From: an uncultured Sunxiuqinia sp.
Lineage (GTDB): Bacteria > Bacteroidota > Bacteroidia > Bacteroidales > Prolixibacteraceae
Direction of reading: 5' to 3'
NCBI RefSeq assembly: GCF_963678245.1
Contig: NZ_OY782776.1
Coordinates: forward strand, 513,284 to 577,283
Length of the DNA stretch: 64,000 bases
Below are positions 45,320-54,949 of this stretch, in pieces. The notes beneath the pieces were generated by a model, which ran no database searches, had not been told where the DNA came from, and saw only the letters and a program-made list of their open reading frames with translations. Numbering within the stretch: position 1 is the stretch's first letter; each line of letters begins with the position of its first letter. The position numbers and the translations under genes are program-made.

Positions 45320-45716
45320 TAAAACCAAGGGGTTCAGAAAATGCTATTTGTAATTCAGACATGGCATAGGATGTTGTTCTGGCTTCCTAATAGGTCGTCG
45401 TTTATAACGAAAAACAGGCATTGGCTAGTTCATCCCTTCTGAGAACGATATTATAAAAGCATTATTGGTTCTTTTGAATGATATGTCATTCATTCTTTTG
45501 TTGATAATACCAATCTCCTGAAAGATACTAATTCTTGAATTTCAAATAAATACCTGTTTATTTTTGATGCTCTTCTCATTCAACGCTCCGTTGGTTAAAA
45601 ACCCGTTTTATCCAATCATTTCCAGGGAGATGATTGGATTTTTTTTCATTTTAATTAATTCACTGTTTTTGTGTATGTAACACTATTCTAGTGTTATTAC
45701 CGACCTGGAGGAAAGT
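45305..45716. other. Non-coding stretch between the repeat frame and the rteC relic
   Basis: Apart from the terminator at 45612-45646 I see nothing identifiable. Frames are short and broken. It is part of the larger gene-poor scar from 44109 to 46254. Confidence 0.4.
45612..45646 (+). terminator. Intrinsic terminator
   Basis: CCAATCAT (45612-45619) pairs with ATGATTGG (45630-45637) around a 10-base loop and is followed by A and eight T's. A typical Rho-independent terminator on the plus strand. The transcript it ends is not evident: upstream lie only the repeat frame and mobile-element scraps. Confidence 0.7.
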
Positions 45717-46090
45717 TTGAAGCAAATAACCAAGGCTTCGGATTGTATGCTTACCACTGCGAAGCCTGCGATCAAACGATGCAGAATTGCATTGGTTGAG
45801 TTGAAGAAGATTATGACCATTCATGGCTTTCCGGATTTACAATCAGAAATTCATTTTTTTAAGGAGATAAAACCTGTTGTTTTTAGCTATCTTCTGTATT
45901 ATCAAAACTTCTCGAACTGGTAAGTTACCGATCTTCTGAAGGAACACAAGGAATGAAGCGATTCTTAAAAGAGAAGCTGGAAGAAGTTCAAGGCTACATG
46001 GAGGAACATATTGAGATGGTTAAATATTATCATAGTGGCTTTACTTATTTAGATTGTTTATACTTTGTACGTGATTTTAACGGGAACTAA
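45717..46090 (+). pseudogene. rteC: Decayed RteC-family regulator
   Basis: Frames together match the RteC family, which controls excision of CTnDOT-type conjugative transposons: KRCRIALVELKKIM and QSEIHFFKEIKPVVFSYLLYY in the first frame (stop near 45923), then after a frameshift MKRFLKEKLEEVQGYMEEH and YYHSGFTYLDCLYFVRDF, with a stop at 46088-46090. The family continues about 100 residues further. One frameshift, two stops and a missing end show a relic. It is the best evidence that an integrative element once sat between the two large clusters. Confidence 0.7.
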
Positions 46091-46254
46091 TTATGCAGTT
46101 CCACTACAGCATCAGTATTTGGCGCTACAGCTTATTTAAGAAACACTTCATATTCCAATTGGGTTCATTTTGATAGCTGTTTTTGTATACACAAGAATTG
46201 AATGTACAAATATTATATATTTGCTAAATCGAAATAAAACAAAATTTAACCTGA

Positions 46255-46830
46255 TTGAACAAGAAAGAAAGTGAAATAGAATTAATAAGGGATTTTAAAA
46301 AAGGTGATTCAAGGGCATTTGAGAAACTTTTTCAAAAATATCATAAAAAGTTGTATGCCTTTCTTTTTAATCTATTGCATTCAAAAGAAGATGCTGAAGA
46401 GATCGTTCAAGAGACATTTTTGAAAATCTGGGAAGGTCGGGAAAACTTTCAGGAAAACTACCCTTTTGAGCCTTTGCTTTTCAGGATTGCCAAAAATACT
46501 TTCCTCAATTATAGCCGGAAAAAGGTAAACCGGACAGTCTTTGAAAAACATTTCGGATTCTTTGCCAATCTTTCTGAGAGTTCAGCCGACCAATACGTAT
46601 TATTTCAGGAAACTCAAGAAATTATTGATACGATACTGAATGGACTACCTCCCAAAAGAAAAGAAATTTTTTTACTCCAAAAAGTTGAGGGGCTTTCCAG
46701 AAAAGAAATTGCCGAAAAATTGGGAATATCGGTCATTACTGTTGATCACCAGTTAAATAAGGCAAATAAATACGTCAAACATGAATTCAAAAAGTTAAGC
46801 CTTTTGATGTTCAATATCCTCTTCATATAA
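46255..46830 (+). CDS. ECF sigma-70 factor of the SusC/FecR type
   Basis: 191 residues: region 2 (DSRAFEKLFQKYHKKLYAFL, AEEIVQETFLKIWEGRENF) and region 4 (LPPKRKEIFLLQKVEGLSRKEIAEKLGI, then ITVDHQLNKANKYVKHE). Directs RNA polymerase to promoters of the adjacent nutrient locus when released by its anti-sigma factor. The only usable start I see is TTG at 46255, with no clear Shine-Dalgarno, common in this phylum. A TATATTTG at 46216-46223 would fit a -7 element, but no matching -33 box is at the proper distance. The FecR gene follows after 92 bases. Confidence 0.93.
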   Translation: MNKKESEIELIRDFKKGDSRAFEKLFQKYHKKLYAFLFNLLHSKEDAEEIVQETFLKIWEGRENFQENYPFEPLLFRIAKNTFLNYSRKKVNRTVFEKHFGFFANLSESSADQYVLFQETQEIIDTILNGLPPKRKEIFLLQKVEGLSRKEIAEKLGISVITVDHQLNKANKYVKHEFKKLSLLMFNILFI

Positions 46831-46922
46831 GTTTTTTTTCATCTTTTCTAAAATTTTTTCAAAACAGGATGGCAGTTTTTTAGAGCTCAGGTGTATTTAC
46901 CTATGACTTTAACAAAATTTCT

Positions 46923-47930
46923 ATGCCGAGCGAGAATAAAATACGATTACTGCAAGACTTCTATGCTGGTACCATTACCGAACAGGAATTGAAGAGTCTG
47001 TTTGTTTGGTTGAACAGTGAAAAGGGAAACTTGGAATATGAGATGCTTTCGAACGAGAAGTGGTTGTCTGGAAATTTTGAAACTTTTGAGGATATCGATT
47101 CTTCAGCACTTTTCAAAAGAATTGAGGCGAGGATACAGGATAAAAAGCGTATGGGCAGGAAGCTCTTCCTGATCAAGTTGCGGAATGCAGCTGCCATTTT
47201 TATACTCGGACTCTTACTTCCGTTAACCTATTTCACACTTCTAAAACCACAAAATACCAACGAGGTCAGTTATCTCACTGCGTCGTTGTCAAATGAAAAA
47301 GTTAAAGAATTGAGATTGCCTGACGGAACAGATGTTTGGTTAATGTCAGGAAGTACGATCTCCTATCCTTCAAGCTTTTCAGGTAGCAAAACCAGGAATG
47401 TTGAAGTGAAAGGTCAGGCTTTTTTCCATGTCGCCAAAGACACTTCACATCCCTTTATTTTGAATCTTGGCGAAGTAGGTCTAAAAGTGGTCGGAACGAG
47501 CTTCAATGTGATGAATTACGGAGACGAAGATCATATTAATGTTGCACTAAAAACGGGTAGGGTTGATCTTTTCAAAGGTACTTATAATCCCGGTCAACAA
47601 GTCGTAAAAATGGTTCAGGGACAAATGGTAACCTATGATAAAGAGAACCCGGGATTTCATGTGGCCGATGTTAATGTCGACAAATACACATCCTGGATTA
47701 ACGGGGTTCTTCAGTTCCAGAGTGATCCGTTCCCAGAAGTGCTCAAAAAGTTAGGCCGGTGGTATAATATTTCAATCAAGGTTAAAAGCGCTGAAGTATC
47801 TGATTTTCCGTTTACAGCATCCATAAGAAAAGAGAACTTGGAGCAAGTTGTCGAGCTCCTCCGATTTTCTACTCCTTTTAAATATTCCATTGTCAAAAAA
47901 GATGGAATGACTCAATTAATTATAGAATGA
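46923..47930 (+). CDS. FecR-type anti-sigma factor
   Basis: 335 residues: cytoplasmic N-terminus binding the sigma factor (1-80), one membrane helix (AAAIFILGLLLPLTYFTLL near 85-105), periplasmic FecR domain (ELRLPDGTDVWLMSGSTI to about 215, with GQAFFHVAKD) and C-terminal DUF4974 domain (WINGVLQFQSDPFPEVLKKLGRWYNI, about 258-335). It receives the ligand signal from the STN domain of the next gene's TonB receptor and frees the sigma factor. The three-gene order sigma, FecR, STN-SusC is the classic trans-envelope relay. Confidence 0.93.
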   Translation: MPSENKIRLLQDFYAGTITEQELKSLFVWLNSEKGNLEYEMLSNEKWLSGNFETFEDIDSSALFKRIEARIQDKKRMGRKLFLIKLRNAAAIFILGLLLPLTYFTLLKPQNTNEVSYLTASLSNEKVKELRLPDGTDVWLMSGSTISYPSSFSGSKTRNVEVKGQAFFHVAKDTSHPFILNLGEVGLKVVGTSFNVMNYGDEDHINVALKTGRVDLFKGTYNPGQQVVKMVQGQMVTYDKENPGFHVADVNVDKYTSWINGVLQFQSDPFPEVLKKLGRWYNISIKVKSAEVSDFPFTASIRKENLEQVVELLRFSTPFKYSIVKKDGMTQLIIE

Positions 47931-48126
47931 AACGAACATGAATTTTTATTCTTCAAATTCACAAACAAGAAGAATTCAAATTCATCGAGAGTTCCATCGA
48001 ATACAAACGAAGTAAACAATTTTAATGAGATCAAATTAACACTAGAAAACCGAACTAAAATTGCGTGCCAATGAAGTAAAAAAAACGTAAAAAAGGAGAT
48101 GTAATAAACACCTCCCTTTATGAATC

Positions 48127-48160
48127 ATGCCTTTTCTAATTACCAGTCAGCAAAAGGCAT
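48127..48160 (+). promoter_or_regulatory. Hairpin in the leader before the SusC gene
   Basis: ATGCCTTTT (48127-48135) pairs with AAAAGGCAT (48152-48160) around a 16-base loop within the 268-base gap between FecR and SusC. It could be a transcription attenuator, an mRNA stability element or a terminator after FecR. No long T-run follows. Confidence 0.45.
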
Positions 48161-48198
48161 AAACAATCTGAATTAATCATTCAAATCATTACAAAATT

Positions 48199-51100
48199 AT
48201 GAAAAAAAATTGTTATTCAATGATTTCCATCCTCTCGTGGGTTTGGAAACTTAAAATTTTCGTTATCATGAGGTTAACCTTTCTAATAGTCTTGCTTTTC
48301 GTGCTACAATCATTAGCTATAGATGGTTTTTCACAAAACCAACGATTGAGCATCAATCAAAAAGATATCCGTGTAGAGGATGTGTTACAAGAGATCGAAA
48401 ATCAGACTGATTATTACTTCATGTATAGTGCTTTGACGGTTGATGTTAAGAGAACTGTCGACGTTGAGGCTAAAGACAAATCAGTCTCTGAAATTTTGGA
48501 TGATCTCTTTAAAGAAACAGATATCTCGTATAAGATTAAAGGCCGCTTGATTGCTCTGTCAAAAATGGGGGAATCATCTATGCAACAGTCACAAATGGTC
48601 TCCGGGAAAGTAACTGAGTCTTCCGGTTCTCCTCTTCCTGGCGTTACAGTAGTAATAAAAGGAACCACAAAAGGAACCATTACCGACACCGATGGAAACT
48701 ACTCGCTTCCCAATGTGCCAGACAATGCAACTCTTGTTTTTTCTTTTGTTGGGATGGCCACACAGGAAATTCCTGTTTCCGGGAAGGCTGTGATAAATGT
48801 TGAATTGGCGGAAGATGCTATTGGGCTTGAAGAGGTTGTAGCAGTTGGTTATGGTGTGCAAAAAAAATCTTCATTAACTGGAGCAATTTCTACTGTTGAT
48901 AATACAATTATAAAATCCAAACCAGTAACAACTATTTCAAGTGCTCTTCAAGGTGAACTTCCTGGTATGGTGGTTACTCGTAGAGGAGGACAACCAGGTA
49001 GAGAAGGGTATTCCTTAAGAATCCGTGACTTCACATCTTTGAATGGAGGAAATACTCCTTTAATCCTTATTGATGGAATAGAAGGTGAGATTGACATGCT
49101 GAATCCAGACGACATTGAGACAATTTCTGTCTTGAAAGATGCGGCTGCATCTATTTATGGTTCCCGGGCTGCCGGAGGTGTTATATTAATAACCACAAAG
49201 TCAGGAAAGAAAGGTAAGACAACGATAGAGTATAAAGGAAGTATTACCATTAAAGCCCCACAGGATACATGGAATCAGCCTACTATCAGGCAATATGCAG
49301 AGATGCACCGTGAGGCAGAAATGAATGAGGGACGTGCAAATCCATGGTGGTTTCCGAATGAAAAGTACGATAAATTAATAAATGGAACAGGTGTAGGTGG
49401 AGTTGATATATGGGCTCAGGATTTAAATGCTCCTAATCCCAGGTTCTATTTTTACGAAGAGTCTGACATCAAAGATAATTTGTTCAGTAATAGTATTAAT
49501 CATAACCACTCAGTTAGTTTGAGCGGAGGCAGTGATAAAGCAAAATATTATTTGTCAGGTGCATATAACAAGGATGAAGGTTTTTTCAAAATTGATAATA
49601 ATATTAGTGAAAAATTCAATTTAAATCTGAATTACAGTTATCAGGTAACAGACTGGTTGGATCTGGAAACCCGTGTATATGTTGAGAAAAGAGAGATTGA
49701 TGAACCCTATGAAACAGACCAAGCACTGGATCGCTATCCTAATTTAAACCCGATGCCTCCAACATTTACTTCTACAGGTAAATATTATCAATGGCAGGGA
49801 TTTGTAAATCCTGTTCAATTGATTGATGAAGGTGGAAGAGTATATAATACCCGGAATGTTGAAGGAATTAATTTTAAGGCGAACATCAAATTCACAAAGG
49901 ATTTAAAATTCATTAGTCAAATTGGTATTAAGCAGCTATATGTAAATCAAAGGGGTGAAATACCGACCTATACATCTTATCATTGGGATGATAAAGTGAA
50001 TATTGTTTATAATAAATCAAACCGTTTTAATGCGTTAAATCGGAATCGGACTTATCAGAATTATACTAATTATTTGAATTATGACAAGAATATAACTGAG
50101 GATCACCATATTGCTTTTACGTTGGGAACGTCATTTGAGAATGATGATTGGTATGAATTTTCTGCTTACAGAAGAGGTTTAGTTAGTAACGAAGTTTTTG
50201 CCTTAAGCCTTGGTGATGCAGAAGAACAATACAATACTGACCGGGGAGAAGAATGGACTATCTTATCGTATTTCGGAAGATTTAATTACGACTATAAGGG
50301 AAAATACCTTGTTGAAGCTAATTGGAGGAGGGATGGTTCTTCCAAGTTTCATCCTGATAAAAGATGGGGTAATTTTGGTGGACTTTCTTTGGGATGGAGA
50401 TTATCAGAAGAAAGCTTTATTAAAAACCTAAATTTATTTGATAATCTAAAGCTTAGAGCCTCGTATGGTGAGTTGGGAAATCAGGCGGTTGCAAGTACCT
50501 ATAACTACATACAAACAATTAAAATTGGGGGGTTTTATCCTTTTGGTGCTTCAAGTCAGCCAGCTGGAGCTTCATTAGGTGACTTACCTGCAACACAAGC
50601 AACCTGGGAAACAATAGCAACCAAAAATATTGGTGTCGAGTTTGCGGTTCTCCGAAATCGTTTGGTAGGTACATTTGATGTGTATGAGAAAATAAATAAA
50701 GACATGCTTGTTGCCGAAGCTTTTCCAGAATTATTAGGTGCAACGGCACCTAAAGTAAATTCGGGAGAGTTAAAAATTAATGGTTGGGAGCTATCATTGG
50801 GATGGAAAGATCGAATAGGTGATTTTACATATTTTGTTAACGGTAATTTATTCGACAGCAAAAATTTAGTCACTAAAAAAGGTGGTGATGACAATTATGT
50901 TCAAGGTATGAATAATGCCAGATTAGGCTATCCGATTAATAGTTATTTTGGATATGAATTTGATGGAATTATCAAAACACAGGAACAGCTTACTGCTTAT
51001 AAACAACTTGGAAGTATAAATACCCAACTTGACCTGGGAGATGTGATGTTTAAGGATGTAGATGGCAATGGAAGAATTGATCCGTATGGTGATGCAGATG

Positions 51101-51657
51101 ATGAAGGCGACCTTGTCTATTTAGGGAATACATCGCCTCGTTACAATTTTGGAGGTAATATAGGTGGAGAATATAAAAACTTTGACTTCTCTGTTTCATT
51201 TCAGGGAGTTGGCAAGCGAGTTTTATACAATGGCTCAATCAGGGCATTACCTTATGAAGGTAGTCGATCAAGATGGCATAAACCCAATGCGATGTATTGG
51301 AATTCAGGATTTGCAGTTGAAATGAAAGATGAAAATGGACGTGTTATTGTTGAGGCTCGGGATTCAGATATGCCTAGGTTAACACTTGGTCCTACAAATT
51401 CATGGAACTGGCGACATTCTAAATTGAGAGCATGGAATGGGGCATATTTAAGGTTTAAAAATATTAGTTTAGGATATACTATTCCTAAAGAGTTGACAAG
51501 TAAATTAAAAATAGAACGTGTCCGCTTGTATTTCAACGGAAGCGATTTGTTTACGATCCACAATGTGCCTGGAGGCTATGACCCGGAGCAAAATAATGAT
51601 TATAATGTTTATCCTTATTCCAAGAATTACATTTTTGGAATTCAAGTAAAATTCTAA
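48199..51657 (+). CDS. SusC/RagA-type TonB-dependent receptor with STN signalling domain
   Basis: Outer-membrane importer of oligosaccharides, 1152 residues: signal region to about 47 (the IMRLTFLIVLLFVLQSLA stretch is the hydrophobic core), STN domain (48-125, RLSINQKDIRVEDVLQEIE), carboxypeptidase-regulatory-like domain (about 138-208), SusC linker EEVVAVGYGVQKKSSLTGAI, plug (LILIDGIEGEIDMLNPDDIE, SIYGSRAAGGVILITTKSG) and a large barrel. The STN domain ties it to the FecR/sigma pair just upstream. The SusD partner starts 11 bases downstream. Together they import fragments made by the hydrolases that follow. Confidence 0.96.
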   Translation: MKKNCYSMISILSWVWKLKIFVIMRLTFLIVLLFVLQSLAIDGFSQNQRLSINQKDIRVEDVLQEIENQTDYYFMYSALTVDVKRTVDVEAKDKSVSEILDDLFKETDISYKIKGRLIALSKMGESSMQQSQMVSGKVTESSGSPLPGVTVVIKGTTKGTITDTDGNYSLPNVPDNATLVFSFVGMATQEIPVSGKAVINVELAEDAIGLEEVVAVGYGVQKKSSLTGAISTVDNTIIKSKPVTTISSALQGELPGMVVTRRGGQPGREGYSLRIRDFTSLNGGNTPLILIDGIEGEIDMLNPDDIETISVLKDAAASIYGSRAAGGVILITTKSGKKGKTTIEYKGSITIKAPQDTWNQPTIRQYAEMHREAEMNEGRANPWWFPNEKYDKLINGTGVGGVDIWAQDLNAPNPRFYFYEESDIKDNLFSNSINHNHSVSLSGGSDKAKYYLSGAYNKDEGFFKIDNNISEKFNLNLNYSYQVTDWLDLETRVYVEKREIDEPYETDQALDRYPNLNPMPPTFTSTGKYYQWQGFVNPVQLIDEGGRVYNTRNVEGINFKANIKFTKDLKFISQIGIKQLYVNQRGEIPTYTSYHWDDKVNIVYNKSNRFNALNRNRTYQNYTNYLNYDKNITEDHHIAFTLGTSFENDDWYEFSAYRRGLVSNEVFALSLGDAEEQYNTDRGEEWTILSYFGRFNYDYKGKYLVEANWRRDGSSKFHPDKRWGNFGGLSLGWRLSEESFIKNLNLFDNLKLRASYGELGNQAVASTYNYIQTIKIGGFYPFGASSQPAGASLGDLPATQATWETIATKNIGVEFAVLRNRLVGTFDVYEKINKDMLVAEAFPELLGATAPKVNSGELKINGWELSLGWKDRIGDFTYFVNGNLFDSKNLVTKKGGDDNYVQGMNNARLGYPINSYFGYEFDGIIKTQEQLTAYKQLGSINTQLDLGDVMFKDVDGNGRIDPYGDADDEGDLVYLGNTSPRYNFGGNIGGEYKNFDFSVSFQGVGKRVLYNGSIRALPYEGSRSRWHKPNAMYWNSGFAVEMKDENGRVIVEARDSDMPRLTLGPTNSWNWRHSKLRAWNGAYLRFKNISLGYTIPKELTSKLKIERVRLYFNGSDLFTIHNVPGGYDPEQNNDYNVYPYSKNYIFGIQVKF

Positions 51658-51668
51658 AAAAAGACAGT

Positions 51669-53339
51669 ATGAAATCAAGACTAATATTAATATATTTTTC
51701 CATAATATTCGTAGCTTTTGCGTGTACGGATAATTTGGACTTATTCCCAAAAACAGCAGTTTCAGATGGTTCATTTTGGAATAGCGAGGATGATTACGAG
51801 TTAGCTGTTAATAGCCTGTATAATACATTGCCAACTCGTTCTATTGATGTGGATTCCGATACTCAGTTTGCTGAAAGTGACAATGCTATAAGTAGTGGAA
51901 CCAATTTAGCAAAAGAAAGTGAGGATTATTGGAATGATAATTACTCTAGGATCAGATCAAGTACTTACATTATTGAAAAGGCGAAAGAAAATGAGGAAGT
52001 GGATGCCAGTAGATATGTTGCTGAAGCCCGCTTTTTCAGAGCATTTTATTATTATAATCTTCTTGTTAGGTACGGTGGAGTGCCAATTATTGATAAAGTG
52101 CTGAATACAGATTCCGAGGAATTGTACAGTTCCAGGGCATCACGCAAAGAGCTGGTAAGTTTTATTATTGATGATTTAGAATTGGCAGAGAAAGATTTGC
52201 CTCTTCGAAGTCACTTGACTAGTAGTGATGAAATCGGTCGTATCACTAAAGGGGCTGCCAATGCGCTAATGGCAAAAGTTGCTTTGTTTGAAGCAACATG
52301 GAGCAAATATAACGGAGGAGGTTCAGATGTTAATGCATTACTTACTATTGCTAAAAGTGCATCGAAAGCTGTAATAAGCAGTAATGAATTTGAATTGCTG
52401 AATAGATATGGTTCAGAAAGCTACCGCCATTTATTTATGGATCCGGATGTAGATGACAACAGTCTCGGAGTTAAACCAGAACAAATTCTAGCTAAACGGT
52501 TTCGCGAAGAAGTACGTACACATACTTTTGCTCAAGATATTCAAGTGAAAGGTAGTCCAACAAGAAAATTGATGGATATGTATTTATGTGTTGATGGATT
52601 ACCAATAGATAAATCGCCACTATTTAAAGGGTATGGAGGTGTGGATAGCGAATTTGATAATCGTGATCTTCGAATGAATAATACAGTTGGTAGAATTGGT
52701 GATTATGTATGGCGCCATGACGGAGCCGAATTATTGGTTGCTAACAAGGGTTTCTTTGTGTCAACAACAACTGGCTACAGACTTTGGAAATACCAAACAG
52801 AAGGCGAATCCAGACTTAATCGTAAAGACTATAATGATCAAGAAATAATTCGTTATGCTGAAGTTCTTTTAATTTACGCAGAGGCATCTTATGAATTAGC
52901 TGGATCGATAACAGATTCTGAATTAAATGAAAGTATTAATTTACTTCGACAAAGAGCTGAGATACATGAATTAAGTAATGGTTTTGTTAGCGCAAATAAT
53001 TTGAATATGCTTGAAGAGATTCGAAGAGAAAGAACTGTTGAGCTAGCGTTGGAAGGAGAACGATTGCTTGATTTGAAACGATGGGGAATAGCTGTAGAAG
53101 AATTAAGTAAAGAAGTATTGGGAATCCAATATGATAATTCGGCATGGAAAGATGTGACTGATAATAACGGTAATCCAATTAAAGTATCTGATTTAACTTC
53201 ATTTGGTACAAATGATGATGGATTTGTTATTGTACAGCCAAAATCATCCAGAACTTTCTCAGAAAGAAATTATCTTTTTCCAATTCCACTTCAGGAAATT
53301 CAGTTAAACGAGAACCTTACTCAAAATCCAAATTGGTAA
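51669..53339 (+). CDS. SusD/RagB-type glycan-binding lipoprotein
   Basis: 556 residues; lipoprotein signal with C19 (FVAFAC) and the family start DNLDLFPKTAVSDGSFW. TPR-like helices and the SusD C-terminal block are clear: LWKYQTEGESR, RYAEVLLIYAEASYEL, IRRERTVELALEGERLLDLKRW and FPIPLQEIQLNENLTQNPNW at the end. It forms the lid over the SusC barrel and captures the glycan. Binding specificity is not deducible by eye. A 36-base palindrome follows its stop and probably separates it from the enzyme genes. Confidence 0.96.
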   Translation: MKSRLILIYFSIIFVAFACTDNLDLFPKTAVSDGSFWNSEDDYELAVNSLYNTLPTRSIDVDSDTQFAESDNAISSGTNLAKESEDYWNDNYSRIRSSTYIIEKAKENEEVDASRYVAEARFFRAFYYYNLLVRYGGVPIIDKVLNTDSEELYSSRASRKELVSFIIDDLELAEKDLPLRSHLTSSDEIGRITKGAANALMAKVALFEATWSKYNGGGSDVNALLTIAKSASKAVISSNEFELLNRYGSESYRHLFMDPDVDDNSLGVKPEQILAKRFREEVRTHTFAQDIQVKGSPTRKLMDMYLCVDGLPIDKSPLFKGYGGVDSEFDNRDLRMNNTVGRIGDYVWRHDGAELLVANKGFFVSTTTGYRLWKYQTEGESRLNRKDYNDQEIIRYAEVLLIYAEASYELAGSITDSELNESINLLRQRAEIHELSNGFVSANNLNMLEEIRRERTVELALEGERLLDLKRWGIAVEELSKEVLGIQYDNSAWKDVTDNNGNPIKVSDLTSFGTNDDGFVIVQPKSSRTFSERNYLFPIPLQEIQLNENLTQNPNW

Positions 53340-53355
53340 AATTATTCTTAAAATG

Positions 53356-53391
53356 AAATCAATAGGACTTCATATGAAGTCCTATTGATTT
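53356..53391 (+). terminator. 36-base perfect palindrome after SusD
   Basis: Two exact 18-base arms (53356-53373 and 53374-53391, containing AATAGGACTT) with no unpaired centre, 17 bases after the SusD stop. No strong T-run. In SusCD loci such hairpins partially terminate or protect the abundant susCD mRNA relative to downstream enzyme genes; that role is inferred here. Confidence 0.7.
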
Positions 53392-53481
53392 ATAGATTAA
53401 ACGAAGCTATAAAACCGATATAAGCTGCATCTTTTAATGTTAAGAATACCATTCATTAATAATAAATTACAAAAAAATCTC

Positions 53482-54873
53482 ATGAGGTATTTTTCCCTAT
53501 TTATTCTTTTCGGCTTTTTCATATTTCTTAACTCCTGTAAAGAAGAAAAAACAAATTCTCCAAATGTCATTTATATCCTTACCGATGATCTGGGGTATGG
53601 TGATTTGTCGTGCTATGGACAAAAGAAATTGGTAACTCCCAATATCGATCGGCTTGCAAATGAAGGCATGCTCTTTACCAATCATTATTCCGGAAATACA
53701 GTTTGTTCCCCATCAAGGGCGGTATTAATGACAGGGCAGGATCCCGGCCATGTTCATTGCAGGGGAAATATGCCAACCGAGAAAATGGGGGCATTGGATT
53801 CAACCATGGTTACTTTGCCCCGCTTGTTTAAAAATGCCGGCTACGCAACCGGGGCTTTTGGTAAATGGGGATTGGGAATAACCAGTAACGAAGGAGAGGA
53901 GAATCCTTTAACTCATGGTTTTGATCATTTTACCGGCTGGAAAAGCCAGATGATTGCGCATACCTATTATCCGTCGTCCATTGTTAGGGATGGACAGGAG
54001 ATTCCTTTGGATTCCGGAACTTATGTGCACGATTTCATCATGGAGGATGCTTTTAATTTTATCAGGGAGAGTGTAAAGGAAAATAAGCCGTTTTTCTGTT
54101 ATATCCCAACTGCAATACCACATGCTGCCATGCACGCCCCAAAAGAACTGCATGAAAAATGGCGAAAGAAATTGCCTGAATTTGATGATAAAATTGGCAG
54201 ATATGGCGCTGGTCCGGGAGAGGTTTGTCCGCCTGTACAAAATCCAATTGCGGGTTTTGGTGCCATGATGGAACATCTGGATGATCAGGTTGGAGAATTA
54301 CTGTCGCTTTTAGAGCAAATGGGAATTGATGATAATACTCTGGTCATGTTTTCAAGCGATAATGGTTCTCATCACGAAGGAGGGCATGACCCGGAATACT
54401 GGGATTCCAATGGCCCGTTAAGAGGGCACAAACGCGATATGTATGAAGGAGGGTTAAGGGCACCGTTTTTAGCCCGTTGGCCAAATGTAATAAAGCAGGG
54501 GACAAGCTCTGATTTGCCAAGCGCTTTTTGGGATATGCTTCCAACGATGGCAGATATTATTGACCAGGAAAAACCCGTGCAAACCAATGGAATCTCATTT
54601 CTTCCTACGTTAAAAGGCGAAAGCGGGCAGGAAGAACATAACTATTTGTACTGGGAATTCCGGCAGGGAAATCATCAATTCGTTAAAGGGAAAGCAATCC
54701 GGTTAGGAGATTGGAAAGCAGTGATTAATTATACAAGATCTTCAAATGAGCAAAGTCTTCCGGGTGAGATAGAACTTTACGATTTAAGTACCGATTTAGG
54801 AGAAGAGCACAATATTGCAGATCAGCACCCTGAAATTATTAAGAAAGTAGAATCTGTGCTGTTGAACTATTAA
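53482..54873 (+). CDS. Family S1 sulfatase, lipoprotein
   Basis: 463 residues from ATG 53482, which opens a lipoprotein signal (C19 in FLNSC); an in-frame ATG at 53437 is possible. Formylglycine-dependent sulfatase: NVIYILTDDLGYGDL supplies D35/D36 calcium ligands, C75 in CSPSRAVLMTGQ is the residue converted to formylglycine, GKWGLG is the next conserved site and SSDNGSHHEGGHDPEYWD provides the later aspartate/asparagine pair. It removes sulfate esters from the target glycan at the cell surface. Needs a maturase (anSME or FGE), not found in this window. Points to a sulfated substrate such as an algal galactan or fucan, or mucin-type glycans. Confidence 0.93.
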   Translation: MRYFSLFILFGFFIFLNSCKEEKTNSPNVIYILTDDLGYGDLSCYGQKKLVTPNIDRLANEGMLFTNHYSGNTVCSPSRAVLMTGQDPGHVHCRGNMPTEKMGALDSTMVTLPRLFKNAGYATGAFGKWGLGITSNEGEENPLTHGFDHFTGWKSQMIAHTYYPSSIVRDGQEIPLDSGTYVHDFIMEDAFNFIRESVKENKPFFCYIPTAIPHAAMHAPKELHEKWRKKLPEFDDKIGRYGAGPGEVCPPVQNPIAGFGAMMEHLDDQVGELLSLLEQMGIDDNTLVMFSSDNGSHHEGGHDPEYWDSNGPLRGHKRDMYEGGLRAPFLARWPNVIKQGTSSDLPSAFWDMLPTMADIIDQEKPVQTNGISFLPTLKGESGQEEHNYLYWEFRQGNHQFVKGKAIRLGDWKAVINYTRSSNEQSLPGEIELYDLSTDLGEEHNIADQHPEIIKKVESVLLNY

Positions 54874-54949
54874 AAGAATGGCGGAAAGAAATTGCTAGTC
54901 AGGCTCCTTATACTTAAAATTAGGAGTTTGAAAGTTAAAATTATAAACA

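Noticed and set aside
45094..45369. Alternative 91-codon frame through the 21-base repeats
   Set aside because: It is open only because the period is a multiple of three; its product (Gly/Ser/Asp-rich) has no signal or motif. The other frame gives cleaner heptads, and even that is doubtful.
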